Below are positions 43,397 to 53,176 of a stretch of 64,000 nt of DNA, piece after piece. The stretch lies in the NCBI RefSeq assembly GCF_014645195.1, contig NZ_BMLK01000015.1:51194-115193 (forward strand). Reading direction: 5' to 3'. A program made the position numbers and the translations under genes. Position 1 is the stretch's first letter, and each line of letters opens with the position of its first letter. Source of the DNA: Novosphingobium indicum. GTDB lineage: Bacteria > Pseudomonadota > Alphaproteobacteria > Sphingomonadales > Sphingomonadaceae. The notes beneath the pieces were generated by a model. That model was not told where the DNA came from and ran no database searches. It saw only the letters and a program-made list of their open reading frames with translations.

Positions 43397-44791
43397 TCAG
43401 CCCTGGTCCGTGCTTTCCTCTCCTTCGCGGCGTTCAGCCATCCCCAACAGCTTCAGTTTACGGTGCAGTGCGGAACGCTCCATCCCGATAAATGCGGCCG
43501 TCTTCGAGATATTGCCCGAAAAGCGCCGGATCTGGATACGCAGATACTCGCGTTCGAAGCTCTCGCGGGCTTCACGCAGTGGCGCGCTCATCATCACCGA
43601 AACGCCTGCATCGCCGCCGCCGCGGCTGTTGAAGATCTCTGGCGGCAACATGTCGGCTTCGATCTGCCCGACCTTTTCGCGCGGGGCCATGATCACCGTG
43701 CGCTCGACGACATTGCGCAACTGGCGCACATTGCCGGGCCACTCGTAGGCCTGAAGCGCGGTCATAGCCTCGGTGCTGACCTGCGGCGGCGGAACCCCTT
43801 GCTCATTGGCGTAGCGAGCGAAGAAGTGATCGACGAGTGCTGGAATGTCCTCGCGCCGCTCGCGCAGACCCGGAATGGATACGGGGACTACGTTGAGGCG
43901 ATAGAACAGGTCCTCACGGAAGCGACGTTCGGCGATTTCCTTTTCGAGATCACGCGATGTCGAGGAAACGACGCGGACATCGACCCGGATCTGGCGGGTA
44001 CCACCGACACGCACGAACGCCTGATCGGTCAGCACGCGCAGAATGCGCGCCTGGGTGGACAGCGGCATGTCGGCCACTTCATCGAAGTAGAGTGTGCCGC
44101 CGTCGGCCATTTCCAGCAGGCCGGGACGGACCAGGGCACCATCGGCCTCCTCGCCGAACAGTTCCTGTTCGAACCGCTCGGGCGTGATGCGTGCCGAATT
44201 TACGCTGACAAAGGCGTTTTCCGCACGCGGGCTCCAGGCATGGAGCAGACGGGCTGCGACTTCTTTCCCCGAGCCGGCCGGCCCCGTAATCAGCAAGCGA
44301 CTGCCGGTATTTGCGATGCGCTTCAGCGTTGCCCGGACATGATTGATGGCAGCACTCGACCCGGTGAACTCCTCGCCCACCGAGTAGTCTTGCTTGAGTT
44401 GCGCATTTTCGCGGCGCAGGCGCTCGGTTTCGGTGGCACGGCCGACCAGATGCAGCAGCTTCTCGGCTTCGAAGGGCTTTTCGATGAAGTCCACCGCGCC
44501 ACGGCTGATCGCGGCGACAGCCGTGTCGATATTGCCGTGGCCGGAAAAGATGATCACCGGAAGTTCGGGTTCACGTGACTTGATCGCGTCGAGAACCTCG
44601 AGCCCGTCCATCGGGCTGCCGTGGAGCCAGACATCCAGCAAAACGAGCGAGGGCCTACGCGCATCGACGGCTTCCAGTGCCGCCTCGCTGCCTCCGGCGG
44701 TGCGGCATTCATAGCCTTCGTCGCTCAAAACACCGGCGACCAGTTCCCGGATATCGCGTTCGTCGTCGACGATCAGGATTTCGAGTGCCAT
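43397..44791 (-). CDS. ntrX: Nitrogen regulation response regulator NtrX
   Basis: 464-aa regulator: receiver domain (about 1-120, phospho-Asp in LVLLDVW), AAA+ domain with Walker A GPAGSGKE and Walker B GGTLYFDEVADMP, and a C-terminal Fis-type helix-turn-helix (GNISKTAAFIGMERSALHRKL). The sigma-54 contact loop GAFTGA is missing: the equivalent reads GEEADGALVRPG. That absence is a known feature of NtrX, so it probably controls sigma-70-type promoters (nitrogen, redox, envelope). Paired with ntrY 51 bp upstream. Confidence 0.94.
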   Translation of the reverse strand: MALEILIVDDERDIRELVAGVLSDEGYECRTAGGSEAALEAVDARRPSLVLLDVWLHGSPMDGLEVLDAIKSREPELPVIIFSGHGNIDTAVAAISRGAVDFIEKPFEAEKLLHLVGRATETERLRRENAQLKQDYSVGEEFTGSSAAINHVRATLKRIANTGSRLLITGPAGSGKEVAARLLHAWSPRAENAFVSVNSARITPERFEQELFGEEADGALVRPGLLEMADGGTLYFDEVADMPLSTQARILRVLTDQAFVRVGGTRQIRVDVRVVSSTSRDLEKEIAERRFREDLFYRLNVVPVSIPGLRERREDIPALVDHFFARYANEQGVPPPQVSTEAMTALQAYEWPGNVRQLRNVVERTVIMAPREKVGQIEADMLPPEIFNSRGGGDAGVSVMMSAPLREARESFEREYLRIQIRRFSGNISKTAAFIGMERSALHRKLKLLGMAERREGEESTDQG

Positions 44792-44842
44792 GACTTTAAC
44801 TTCTTCGTTGAGGGGTAAGGGGGGATGGTAGGAGGATAATAA

Positions 44843-47065
44843 TCATTCGGCGGCCTCCGGCTTGCGCCCGTGGGCCAGGGGATCCCTGGCGAAGCGCATG
44901 GTCACGGTCGTGCCGCCGCCCTGGGTGGGCATGAACGTCATTTCTCCGCCATGCTCTTCGATAATTTTGTTGACGATGGCGAGCCCAAGGCCGGTGCCCT
45001 TCTCGCGCGTCGTGACATAAGGCTCGACGATCCGATCGCGATCCTGCGACAGGCCAATGCCGTTGTCGGCGATGCGCACGAGGATGGAGTCGTCCTGCTT
45101 GCTGATCTCGACCGCAATCTTGCCCTGGTAGTCGTCGTTCGAATCTTTTTGTTTTGCTTCAATCGCCTCGACGGCATTCTTGAGAACGTTTGTCATAGCC
45201 TGACCGTACTGGTGACGGTCGCAGTCGATACTGGTTATGTCAGTGTCGGCGGAGAAGCTGAAGGCTATTTCCGGACGCGCCACTTCCTGCAGGAACAGTG
45301 CCTGCCGGGTCAGCGCGACAGGGTCCTCGGCGCGGAACACGGGCTTCGGCAGGCGTGCGAAAGACGAGAACTCGTCCACCATCTTTCTGAGATCGCCGAC
45401 CTGCCGGATGATCGTCCGCGTCAGGTCTTCGAACAGCTCCGGATTGTCGGTGATCTGCTTGCGATAGCGGCGGCTCAGGCGTTCGGTTGCAAGCTGGATC
45501 GGGGTCAGTGGATTCTTGATCTCGTGCGCGATTCGGCGCGCGACGTCCGACCATGCGGCTGTGCGCTGGTCGAGCAGCTGGCGCGTAATGTCCTCGAACG
45601 TAATCACGTGACCAGTAGCATCGCGACTGGTCTTGACCGCGAGGGTCAGCAGTTCGCCGCCGCGATTGTACTGGACCAGCCCCACCGAAGTGCCCTGCTC
45701 GACCATGCCCGCGATCGGCGGCGCCAGTTCGTCTATGGTCATGTCCTCGGGGATTTCGCTGTCGTCTTCGGCCAGCATCTTGTGGGCCGTGCTGTTCATC
45801 AGCAAGATCTTGCCGTCCTCGTCGAGCGAAATGATGCCCGATGTCACGGACTCGAGAACCGCCTCGATGAACAGACGGCGCTCGTGCAACTGCCGGTTGG
45901 CGCCAAGCAAGGCCTGGGTCTGCTTGTCGATCTGCGCCGTCATGCGATTGAAGGCACGGTTGAGCAGGCCGATTTCATCGGCTCCCGTACGCCCTTCGAG
46001 GCGCAGGGCGTAGTTGCCCGCCCCGACCCGGCGGGCCGCGTCGACCAGTTCGTATAGCGGTTGCACCTGTCGGTCGGCAAATCGCAGCGCGAACCAGACC
46101 GAAAGGCCGACCAGTGCCAGTGAGGCCACGAACAGCGCGACGTTGAACCGCAACTGCAGGACGCGGGCCCGGCTTGTGAGGACTTCGTATGCCTGAACGA
46201 TATTTTCCGCGCTCTGGCCCTGACTGAGTGACAGGAGGTCGTTGCTTCGCGCCACCATCAGATAGATGCCGGAAGACCGCTCGATCGGCGCTGCTGCAAC
46301 GATACGGTCGTTGCGTGATGTCACATCGTAAGGGGCACCCTTGTCGAGCTTTTGCAGCGTATCGGTACTGATGCGGTTGTTTTCGGACTGCCCGTCCGGG
46401 TCGACGATGATCGGCGTGCGTTGATTTCCGTCGGAATCGATCTGGATAATGGCTGCGACACTGAGGTTTCGCCGCAGCACCTGATCGGCCAGGAAGGCCT
46501 GGAATTCCTGGCTGGCGACCGGATACTCGCCAAGCCATGTCCGCGAGTCCTCCGCCATTGCGACGGATTCGTAGCCCACGTCGCGCAAGGTCTGCTCATA
46601 GTAGCCCCGCGCCAGCTTGTTCGCGTTTTCAAGCAAGCCGCGCGAACTGTCGGAAAACCAGAATTCAACGCCCGACTGGAAGAGCCACGAGGCGAAGACC
46701 ACGACCAGCAGCGTGGGAATGGCGGAAATCAGAGAGAAAATGAACACGAGACGCACATGCATGCGCCCGGTGCCGCCAATATTTTCCGACGCTCTGCGCA
46801 GCGCCAATCGCCGTCCCAGCAGAACGAGGATCGCCATAGCCGGCACCAGCGTGCCGATCAGCAGGGTCGCTGTGAGGTTCGAGGGCAACAGCTTGCCCTT
46901 GTCGCCACCCGAGTTGAGTGCGAACCAAGTCGTCGTGGTCATTGCCAGAAAGGCAACAACGGAAAGCACTTCGATAATGGCAAAGAAGTTCGCACGGCGC
47001 GCTGCAACCTGCATGCGCCGCCACCAGCGCGGCCACGCGCGCTTTCTGGTCTGAACTTCCGTCAT
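44843..47065 (-). CDS. ntrY: Nitrogen/redox sensor histidine kinase NtrY
   Basis: 740-aa membrane sensor phosphorylating NtrX. Hydrophobic segments near 28-48, 66-86, 106-130 and 310-332 enclose a periplasmic domain between the third and fourth. A HAMP segment, a PAS domain (FIEAVLESVTSGIISLDEDG region), the H-box [13 protein letters not shown] with the phospho-His, the N-box (NVLKNAVEAIEA) and the G-box GTGLGLAIV follow in order. ATG 47065 has GAGGCAA upstream. It lies between ntrC and ntrX in the dusB-ntrBCYX block. Confidence 0.95.
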   Translation of the reverse strand: MTEVQTRKRAWPRWWRRMQVAARRANFFAIIEVLSVVAFLAMTTTTWFALNSGGDKGKLLPSNLTATLLIGTLVPAMAILVLLGRRLALRRASENIGGTGRMHVRLVFIFSLISAIPTLLVVVFASWLFQSGVEFWFSDSSRGLLENANKLARGYYEQTLRDVGYESVAMAEDSRTWLGEYPVASQEFQAFLADQVLRRNLSVAAIIQIDSDGNQRTPIIVDPDGQSENNRISTDTLQKLDKGAPYDVTSRNDRIVAAAPIERSSGIYLMVARSNDLLSLSQGQSAENIVQAYEVLTSRARVLQLRFNVALFVASLALVGLSVWFALRFADRQVQPLYELVDAARRVGAGNYALRLEGRTGADEIGLLNRAFNRMTAQIDKQTQALLGANRQLHERRLFIEAVLESVTSGIISLDEDGKILLMNSTAHKMLAEDDSEIPEDMTIDELAPPIAGMVEQGTSVGLVQYNRGGELLTLAVKTSRDATGHVITFEDITRQLLDQRTAAWSDVARRIAHEIKNPLTPIQLATERLSRRYRKQITDNPELFEDLTRTIIRQVGDLRKMVDEFSSFARLPKPVFRAEDPVALTRQALFLQEVARPEIAFSFSADTDITSIDCDRHQYGQAMTNVLKNAVEAIEAKQKDSNDDYQGKIAVEISKQDDSILVRIADNGIGLSQDRDRIVEPYVTTREKGTGLGLAIVNKIIEEHGGEMTFMPTQGGGTTVTMRFARDPLAHGRKPEAAE

Positions 47066-47125
47066 AGTTGCCTCGTTACAACAGCACTGTTGCCGAGAAG
47101 CAAGAGCAATTCCACCAAATCATCG

Positions 47126-48544
47126 TCATGGTCGACGAGCGAATTCCTCGGGGTCGAGCGCGAGTTCGCTGAGCCGTTTGCGCAAGGTGTTACGGTTGAT
47201 GCCCAGGGCCTGTGCTGCCCTCAACTGGTTGCCCCCGGTATCCCGCAGAACCTCGGCAAAAAGCGGGCGTTCGACTGCGGCCATGGCGCGCTCGTAGATC
47301 GTACCATTGGCAGGCCGCTCGATGGACAACCAATGGGTGATGGCGCTCGCGATGTCTCCGCCCTCCTCCTTGCCCGACAGCGGCGTGCCTACCGGTTCTT
47401 GGGCGAGCAGCGGCAGAACGCTGTCGACATCGATGGTGTCTTCACGGGCCAGAAGCGCCATGCGGTAGACGAAGTTCTTGAGTTCGCGAACATTTCCTCG
47501 CCAGGGCTGGCGACTCAGCAGTTCCGCGGCCTCATGGGTGAGCTGCCTGCGTGGCAAGCCTTCGTTGGCGGCGTGCTGCAGGAAGTGGCGGGCCAGAACC
47601 TCGATGTCGTCACTGCGTTCTCGCAGTGGTGGCATGTGGATCGGCACGACATTGAGGCGATAGTAGAGATCCTCGCGGAAACGCCCGGCGGCAATTTCCG
47701 GCTCCAGATCCTTGTTGGTCGCCGCGATGATACGCGTATCGAGGCGGATCTCCTCACTGCCACCCACACGGCGAACCGTACCTGACTGAAGTGCGCGTAG
47801 CAGCCTTGTCTGTGCTTGCATCGGCATGTCGCCGATTTCATCGAGAAACAGGGTCCCACCCGCTGCCTGTTCGAACTTGCCGACATGCCGGGCGACCGCG
47901 CCGGTAAAGGCACCCTTCTCGTGGCCGAAGAGTTCGCTTTCGATAAGTTCGGCGGGAATGGCGGCGGTATTGACGGCAATGAACGGCCCGTTGCGGCGAT
48001 TGCCGAGCTGGTGGATCGCTTCCGCAACCAGTTCCTTACCCGTACCGGACTCGCCCAGAATCAGCACGGTCAGATCGTTACGCAGTACGCGCGTAATCAT
48101 GCGGAAAACCGATTGCATCGCCGCGCTTCTGCCAACCAACGGCAGCCCATCGCCCAGCGGCTCGTCGCCACGCGGGACACTACCCTGCGCATTACCGGCG
48201 GCTTGCCGTACAGTACGGGCCAGTTCGTCGATGTCGAACGGCTTGGGGAAGTATTCGAATGCCCCGGTGTCGGTCGCGCGAACGGCGGTATCGAGCGTGT
48301 TCTGAGCCGACAGGATGAGGATCGGCATATCGGGGTGCAGAGCACGTACCCGTTCGATCGTCTCGATCCCGTCTCCATCGGGCAGCATTACATCGGTCAC
48401 GAGCGCTTCGTAGCTGCGTTCGGCCAGCAACCGGTCGCGCTCGGCAATGGTGTCGCAATGCGTCACCGAAAACCCTTCATCCTCAAGGGCGGCCGTGATC
48501 ACGATGGCGATGGACATGTCGTCCTCGACAAGCAGGACGCTCAT
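47126..48544 (-). CDS. ntrC: Nitrogen regulation response regulator NtrC
   Basis: Sigma-54-dependent activator of nitrogen-assimilation genes, 472 aa. Receiver domain (about 1-120, Asp in LVTDVMLPDGDG), AAA+ domain with GESGTGKE (Walker A), the complete sigma-54 contact loop GAFTGA in FGHEKGAFTGA, and GGTLFLDEIGDMP (Walker B); Fis-type helix-turn-helix at the end (GNQLRAAQALGINRNTLRKRL). The start overlaps the ntrB stop as ATGA (48541-48544), so the two are co-translated. Keeping GAFTGA here contrasts with NtrX. Confidence 0.96.
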   Translation of the reverse strand: MSVLLVEDDMSIAIVITAALEDEGFSVTHCDTIAERDRLLAERSYEALVTDVMLPDGDGIETIERVRALHPDMPILILSAQNTLDTAVRATDTGAFEYFPKPFDIDELARTVRQAAGNAQGSVPRGDEPLGDGLPLVGRSAAMQSVFRMITRVLRNDLTVLILGESGTGKELVAEAIHQLGNRRNGPFIAVNTAAIPAELIESELFGHEKGAFTGAVARHVGKFEQAAGGTLFLDEIGDMPMQAQTRLLRALQSGTVRRVGGSEEIRLDTRIIAATNKDLEPEIAAGRFREDLYYRLNVVPIHMPPLRERSDDIEVLARHFLQHAANEGLPRRQLTHEAAELLSRQPWRGNVRELKNFVYRMALLAREDTIDVDSVLPLLAQEPVGTPLSGKEEGGDIASAITHWLSIERPANGTIYERAMAAVERPLFAEVLRDTGGNQLRAAQALGINRNTLRKRLSELALDPEEFARRP

Positions 48545-49680
48545 GTCAGCTTCCTCCTGAGCACCCTGCTCCGCATGGTTTCCTTCGCAAGCGGAAGGTG
48601 GACGCGGAAATGCGTAAGACCGGATTCCTCATCGCGCTCGTGTGTGATGCGGCCGTTCATGTCGCGCACCAGCTTGCGCACAAGCGGGAGCCCCAGCCCC
48701 TGCCCCGACTTCTTGGTCGTGACGAAGGGTTCGAAGATGTGGTCTCTCATCGACGGGTCGATCCCGGGGCCGTTGTCGCTGACGCGCAGTTCAACGGGCA
48801 AGCGAACCGGCGTTCCGGAATCGGTGGTATGCAGTTGCAGGCCGCTGGCAAAGCGCGTGCGGATCGTGACGCGCGGCTCGTCCGCTTCCTGCGATGCCTC
48901 GATCGCGTTCGACAGGAGGTTGATGATCACCTGCACCAGCCCGTCCGGGCTCCCCAGCACAGGCGGGAGCGAGGGATCAAACTCCTCGACGAGCCGGTAC
49001 CGGCTGGGGCCCTCCGTGGGCGCCTCGCCGCTGGCTGCCTTGATGACATCGACAGCCCGCCGCGCGGCCTCATGGAGATTGCAGGGTTCCACTGGCGGCG
49101 CGGTACGCCCGCTCAGCTTCTGCATCTGCTCGATAAGGCCCGCGATGCGATCGACTTCCGAAGTGATGAGATCGGTCAGCGGCTTGTCGCGTGCCTCGAT
49201 CTTGCGCGCCAGCAACTGTGCCGCGCCGCGAATACCCGCAAGCGGGTTCTTGATCTCGTGCGCCATGATCTCCGGCCCGCGAACGACGGCATTGTCCACA
49301 CCACCGGAATCATCGCCCAAGGCCTCGGTGGCACTATGATCGTGGATTGTCAGGATCTGCCAACCGGTCGTATCCGCCACGGGAGCCACGTTGACATCGA
49401 TACGGCGCGCACCTCTCCCCCTGAGGGTCACGACGATTTCACGCGCAGAGACCGGCGTTTCGTAGTCGTTGAGACGCTCGAGCAGACGATGCTCAGGAAA
49501 AACCAGGACATCGCCAAGCGGGCTTCCGACGAGGCGCCGCTGCGATTGGCCGAAGAACTGCTCCGCTGCCGGATTGACCGAAGCTATGCGCAGGCCTGGC
49601 TCCAGCAGGACAACCGCATGCGGCAGGCTGGCCAGCAGCCGACTGGCTTCGGGCAGCGCTGTCCCGAGCACGACACTCAT
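48541..49680 (-). CDS. ntrB: Nitrogen regulation sensor kinase NtrB
   Basis: Soluble kinase/phosphatase for NtrC, controlled in other bacteria by PII. 379 aa: N-terminal PAS-like domain ([24 protein letters not shown]), H-box [23 protein letters not shown]-box ([11 protein letters not shown]), and G-box [14 protein letters not shown]. No membrane segments. The gene overlaps both neighbours (dusB upstream, ntrC downstream) by ATGA, giving tight coupling across three genes. Confidence 0.95.
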   Translation of the reverse strand: MSVVLGTALPEASRLLASLPHAVVLLEPGLRIASVNPAAEQFFGQSQRRLVGSPLGDVLVFPEHRLLERLNDYETPVSAREIVVTLRGRGARRIDVNVAPVADTTGWQILTIHDHSATEALGDDSGGVDNAVVRGPEIMAHEIKNPLAGIRGAAQLLARKIEARDKPLTDLITSEVDRIAGLIEQMQKLSGRTAPPVEPCNLHEAARRAVDVIKAASGEAPTEGPSRYRLVEEFDPSLPPVLGSPDGLVQVIINLLSNAIEASQEADEPRVTIRTRFASGLQLHTTDSGTPVRLPVELRVSDNGPGIDPSMRDHIFEPFVTTKKSGQGLGLPLVRKLVRDMNGRITHERDEESGLTHFRVHLPLAKETMRSRVLRRKLT

Positions 49681-50705
49681 GCGGCCTGCAGCTGTCCACC
49701 GGTAGACCGGTAAGGTGCATAGAACTCCGCAAGAGCGCGCAAAACCTCGTTTGCGTCGTCGATGAAGTTGACCCGGTTGCGGAATTCCGCCGAACCGCGA
49801 ATGCCCTTCACGTACCAGCCCAGGTGCTTGCGCGCCATCTTCACGCCGGTCTCATGTCCATAATGGGACAGCATGTCCTCATAGTGCTGGCGGATGACCT
49901 CGTACTGTTCACCGAAGTCGGGATCGGCCAGAAGCCCGTTGCCCCGCCACCAGTGCATAACCTGCGCCAGAACCCACGGCTTGCCATAGGCGCCGCGGCC
50001 GATCATCAGCCCATCGGCGCCGGATTGCTCCAGCGCGGCAGCAGCATCGTCGATGCCGCAGATATCACCATTGACGATGACCGGGATGGACACCGCATCC
50101 TTGACGCCGCGGACAAAGCGCCAGTCGGCCTGTCCCTTGTACATCTGATTGCGGGTGCGGCCGTGGACGGTGATCATCTTCGCGCCCAGATCCTCGGCGA
50201 TGCGCGCGAGTTCAGGGGCATTGAGGCTGTCATGGCACCAGCCCATGCGCATCTTGACGGTTACCGGGACGTTTACCGCCTTTACCGTTGCCTCGATCAG
50301 CCTGGTTGCCAGCGGGACATCGCGCATCAGCGCCGAACCGGCATCACCGTTCACGACCTTGCGGACCGGGCAGCCCATGTTGATGTCGATGATCGCCGCG
50401 CCGCGGTCTTCCACCAGCTTGGCGGCTTCGGCCATCTGATCGGGTTCGCAGCCGACGAGCTGCATCGAGACCGGATCCTCGATCTGATCCCACATCGCCT
50501 TCTGGAGCGAAACGCGCGTCTCGCGGATGGCCGCGGGGCTCGCGATCATTTCGGTGACGTTGAGGCCCGAACCGAAGCTGCGCACCATCTTGCGGAACGG
50601 CAGGTCCGAAACGCCCGTCATCGGCGCGAGCACGACCGGGCAATCGATCGTCACGGGACCGACCTGGATGGGCTTGAGAGCCGGAGGATTGGGCATGGAT
50701 GTCAT
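49677..50705 (-). CDS. dusB: tRNA-dihydrouridine synthase DusB
   Basis: FMN enzyme reducing specific uridines of tRNA. 342 aa from ATG 50705 (ATG 50696 is three codons later); longer in-frame sequence upstream overlaps ispDF on the other strand and is not credible. TIM-barrel motifs: [14 protein letters not shown] (FMN), catalytic Cys in [32 protein letters not shown] and the terminal phosphate loop [13 protein letters not shown]. It heads the ntr operon, the standard (nifR3-ntrBC) arrangement. Confidence 0.95.
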   Translation of the reverse strand: MTSMPNPPALKPIQVGPVTIDCPVVLAPMTGVSDLPFRKMVRSFGSGLNVTEMIASPAAIRETRVSLQKAMWDQIEDPVSMQLVGCEPDQMAEAAKLVEDRGAAIIDINMGCPVRKVVNGDAGSALMRDVPLATRLIEATVKAVNVPVTVKMRMGWCHDSLNAPELARIAEDLGAKMITVHGRTRNQMYKGQADWRFVRGVKDAVSIPVIVNGDICGIDDAAAALEQSGADGLMIGRGAYGKPWVLAQVMHWWRGNGLLADPDFGEQYEVIRQHYEDMLSHYGHETGVKMARKHLGWYVKGIRGSAEFRNRVNFIDDANEVLRALAEFYAPYRSTGGQLQAA

Positions 50706-50785
50706 AATGCGTGTAATACTGCCTAAAAAACAGGCAGCGCATAGTGGATTGCCCTTGATCGGGCAAGCGATTACCGGCTGCCACA

Positions 50786-51970
50786 ATGTCGCGTCTCGTA
50801 TCTGCACAGCCCGAGGGCAAAGATTATACGCCGAAAGTTGGCGCCGTGGTGGTCGCTGCGGGCCAAGGCCTGCGCGCAGGCCAACCGCTGCCCAAGCAGT
50901 TCGCCCCATGGCGCGGGAAACCGGTGGTTCGGCACTCGGTCGAAGCACTGGCGAATGCCGGCGTCTCTCCGATCGTGGTGGTCATTCCCCAGGGAGCAGG
51001 CGCCATCGCCCGCGATGCGCTCCGCGATATTCCGGGCGTGGAGTTCACCGGCGGCGGGAAATCGCGGCAGGAATCGGTTCGTTTGGGGCTCGAAGTCCTG
51101 GCCGGGACAGGGCCCGATCTCGTGCTGATACACGACGCCGCGCGGCCCATTCTGCCCCGGGCGGTGATGGACCGATTGGTCGATGCCTTGACCGACTACA
51201 AGGCCGCAATTCCTGTCCTGTCCGTAGTGGACAGTCTCGCTCATGCCGAGAAGGGACAATCGCTTGAAGTCATGGGCGCGCCTGCACGCCGTGAAGATCT
51301 GCGCCGCGTCCAGACACCGCAGGCTTTCCGTTTTCCGGAGATTCTGGCGGCGCATCAGGCGTGGACAGGCGAGACAAATGCGGGAGACGATGCTCAGGTC
51401 GCCCGTGTCCAGGGCATGGACATCGCAATGGTCGAAGGGGATGAGGCCTTGCACAAGCTAACTTATGCGTCCGATTTCAACGTGAGCATGCCTGCTGTGC
51501 GCGTCGGGACAGGATACGATGTCCACCGGTTGTCCAAAGGCGAGGAATTATGGCTCTGCGGGGTCAGGGTCGAACATACACATGGTCTTGCGGGACATAG
51601 CGATGCCGATGTGGCCATCCACGCGCTCGTCGATGCCCTTCTCGGAGCCATCGGCGCCGGAGACATCGGCCAGCACTTCCCGCCGAGCGATCCGCAATGG
51701 AAAGGCGCGGCTTCGCACCAGTTTCTGTCCCATGCCGGGACTCTCGTGCGCGAGGCCGGATATACGCTTGGCAATGCCGACGTGACCATCATATGCGAAG
51801 CGCCGAAGCTCGGACCGCATCGAGAGGCGATGCGCGCAAAACTGGCGGAAATCCTTGATGTGGACATCAGCGCGATGAGCGTGAAGGCAACCACTACGGA
51901 GAAACTGGGTTTCACCGGCAGACGTGAAGGCATTGCCGCACAGGCGGCCGTCAGCCTGACAAGGATATAA
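50786..51970 (+). CDS. ispDF: Bifunctional IspD/IspF (MEP cytidylyltransferase / MECDP synthase)
   Basis: 394-aa fusion catalysing two non-consecutive steps of the MEP isoprenoid pathway. IspD half (about 17-232): nucleotide-binding [11 protein letters not shown] and K in [12 protein letters not shown] is the second motif. IspF half (from about 237): metal-binding D-x-H in [27 protein letters not shown], and [19 protein letters not shown] at the end. Such fusions are common in alphaproteobacteria. Divergent from dusB by 80 bp; a small secreted gene follows by 3 bp. Confidence 0.96.
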   Translation: MSRLVSAQPEGKDYTPKVGAVVVAAGQGLRAGQPLPKQFAPWRGKPVVRHSVEALANAGVSPIVVVIPQGAGAIARDALRDIPGVEFTGGGKSRQESVRLGLEVLAGTGPDLVLIHDAARPILPRAVMDRLVDALTDYKAAIPVLSVVDSLAHAEKGQSLEVMGAPARREDLRRVQTPQAFRFPEILAAHQAWTGETNAGDDAQVARVQGMDIAMVEGDEALHKLTYASDFNVSMPAVRVGTGYDVHRLSKGEELWLCGVRVEHTHGLAGHSDADVAIHALVDALLGAIGAGDIGQHFPPSDPQWKGAASHQFLSHAGTLVREAGYTLGNADVTIICEAPKLGPHREAMRAKLAEILDVDISAMSVKATTTEKLGFTGRREGIAAQAAVSLTRI

Positions 51971-51973
51971 ACC

Positions 51974-52498
51974 ATGCGCATGATGCGAATTTCCGGTGCC
52001 ATTGCCGCCCTGCTCGCCGTCGTTCCTGGCGTCGCGGTGGCTGCCGAGCCCGTCTGCCTGACCCGAGAAGAAGCGACATCGCTGCTGACCTACGCGCTTC
52101 CTCAGGCGATCGAGGGGACGTCCAAGCGCTGCGCCTCGGTGCTGCCGGCGGACGCCTTCCTGCGGCGCGGCAGCGGCGACCTGATCGCCCGGTATTCCGG
52201 CCAGAAAGCCAAATACTGGCCCAAGGCAAAGCCGGCCTTCCTCAAGGCCGTAGGCTCCGATGCCGCAAATACCCTGCGCGCCCTGCCTGACCAGACCACG
52301 CGACAGCTTGCGGATACCTTTGTCGAAGGGTTCGTTTCGCAGCGAATTACACTGAAATCCTGCGGCAAGCTTGATCTTGCGATCGATCTGCTGTCTCCCC
52401 TTCCCCCTGAAAACACAGCCGGCCTGATAGCCCTGACGATGGAAATCGCGGGCGAGGCCGAACCCAAGCTGGGCAATATTGCCCTGTGCAGGGACTGA
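51974..52498 (+). CDS. Small secreted hypothetical protein
   Basis: 174 aa with a signal peptide ending near VAVA (residues 20-23), ATG 51974 after AAGGATATAAACC. The mature part has four cysteines (CLTREE, KRCASV, KSCGK and ALCRD), consistent with two disulfides, and is mostly helical with several Leu/Ala-rich stretches. I do not recognise a domain. It is 3 bp after ispDF and 17 bp before the CinA-type gene, so it likely shares their transcript, but no functional link is apparent. Confidence 0.8.
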   Translation: MRMMRISGAIAALLAVVPGVAVAAEPVCLTREEATSLLTYALPQAIEGTSKRCASVLPADAFLRRGSGDLIARYSGQKAKYWPKAKPAFLKAVGSDAANTLRALPDQTTRQLADTFVEGFVSQRITLKSCGKLDLAIDLLSPLPPENTAGLIALTMEIAGEAEPKLGNIALCRD

Positions 52499-52515
52499 AT
52501 TTCCGAAGGACAGCC

Positions 52516-53049
52516 ATGGCCAAGACTGTATTCTTTCCCCAGGACCTCGTCTCTCTTGCCGAGCGGGTCATTGCCGAGAACAAGGCGGCCGGCCGCAAGA
52601 TTGCGCTCGCCGAAAGCTGCACCGGCGGTCTCGTGTGCGCGGCGCTGACGGAAATTCCCGGGTCCTCGTCGGTGCTCGACCGCGGTTTCGTGACCTATTC
52701 CAATGAATCCAAACAGGAATTGCTGGATGTCCAGGCGGACATCATCGACGCGTTCGGCGCAGTTTCACCTGCGACGGCCTGGGCAATGGCGCAGGGTGCC
52801 ATCCGGCACAGCGGCGCCGATGTGGCCGTGGCGGTCAGCGGCATAGCCGGCCCCGAAGGCGGCACCGAACTGAAGCCGGTGGGAACTGTCGTGTTTGCCC
52901 TCGCGATCCGCGGCGAGGAGGACGTCAACACCGAGCAGAAGATCATAGAAGGCGCCAATCGGGCCGAAATTCGCCACCACGCTGCGCTTGTCGCATTGGA
53001 GATGCTGCTACCGTCCAGCGACTTGAATTCCATACTTTCAAGAACTTGA
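52516..53049 (+). CDS. CinA C-terminal family nicotinamide-nucleotide amidohydrolase
   Basis: 177 aa from ATG 52516 behind GAAGGA. It is the stand-alone PncC/CinA-C domain that converts NMN to nicotinate mononucleotide in NAD recycling. Family motifs: AESCTGGLVCAALTEIPGSS, the GFVTYSNESKQELLDV segment and the loop VSGIAGPEGGT. No N-terminal MoCF-like CinA domain is fused. It is the last gene of the ispDF run and ends before the AT-rich palindrome cluster. Confidence 0.93.
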   Translation: MAKTVFFPQDLVSLAERVIAENKAAGRKIALAESCTGGLVCAALTEIPGSSSVLDRGFVTYSNESKQELLDVQADIIDAFGAVSPATAWAMAQGAIRHSGADVAVAVSGIAGPEGGTELKPVGTVVFALAIRGEEDVNTEQKIIEGANRAEIRHHAALVALEMLLPSSDLNSILSRT

Positions 53050-53058
53050 GAGCTTATA

Positions 53059-53176
53059 GTAACCTATCGTAACTATAATTTTGCCCATAGTTACGAAACA
53101 TAACTCAGCGATCTTCGCCCCGGCTCTGTTGGTAACAAACTGTTCCTAATTCGAGTTACAAAACATAACTCGAATT
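53059..53176. repeat. AT-rich palindrome cluster of GTAAC/GTTAC units between cinA-type gene and coq10-type gene
   Basis: Within 118 bp there are two near-identical 17-nt copies, GTTACGAAACATAACTC (53090-53106) and GTTACAAAACATAACTC (53155-53171), 65 bp apart. The second sits in a perfect 11-bp inverted repeat (AATTCGAGTTA 53148-53158 with 53166-53176, 7-nt loop). An 8-bp inverted repeat GTAACTAT (53069-53076)/ATAGTTAC (53087-53094) overlaps the first, and extra GTAAC units lie at 53059 and 53132. No U-tract follows any hairpin. The composition contrasts with the GC-rich surroundings. Function unknown; it overlaps the stop codon of the minus-strand gene. Confidence 0.75.

Noticed and set aside
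53059..53176. CRISPR array
   Set aside because: Only two near-identical units with unequal flanks and no regular spacers or cas genes.
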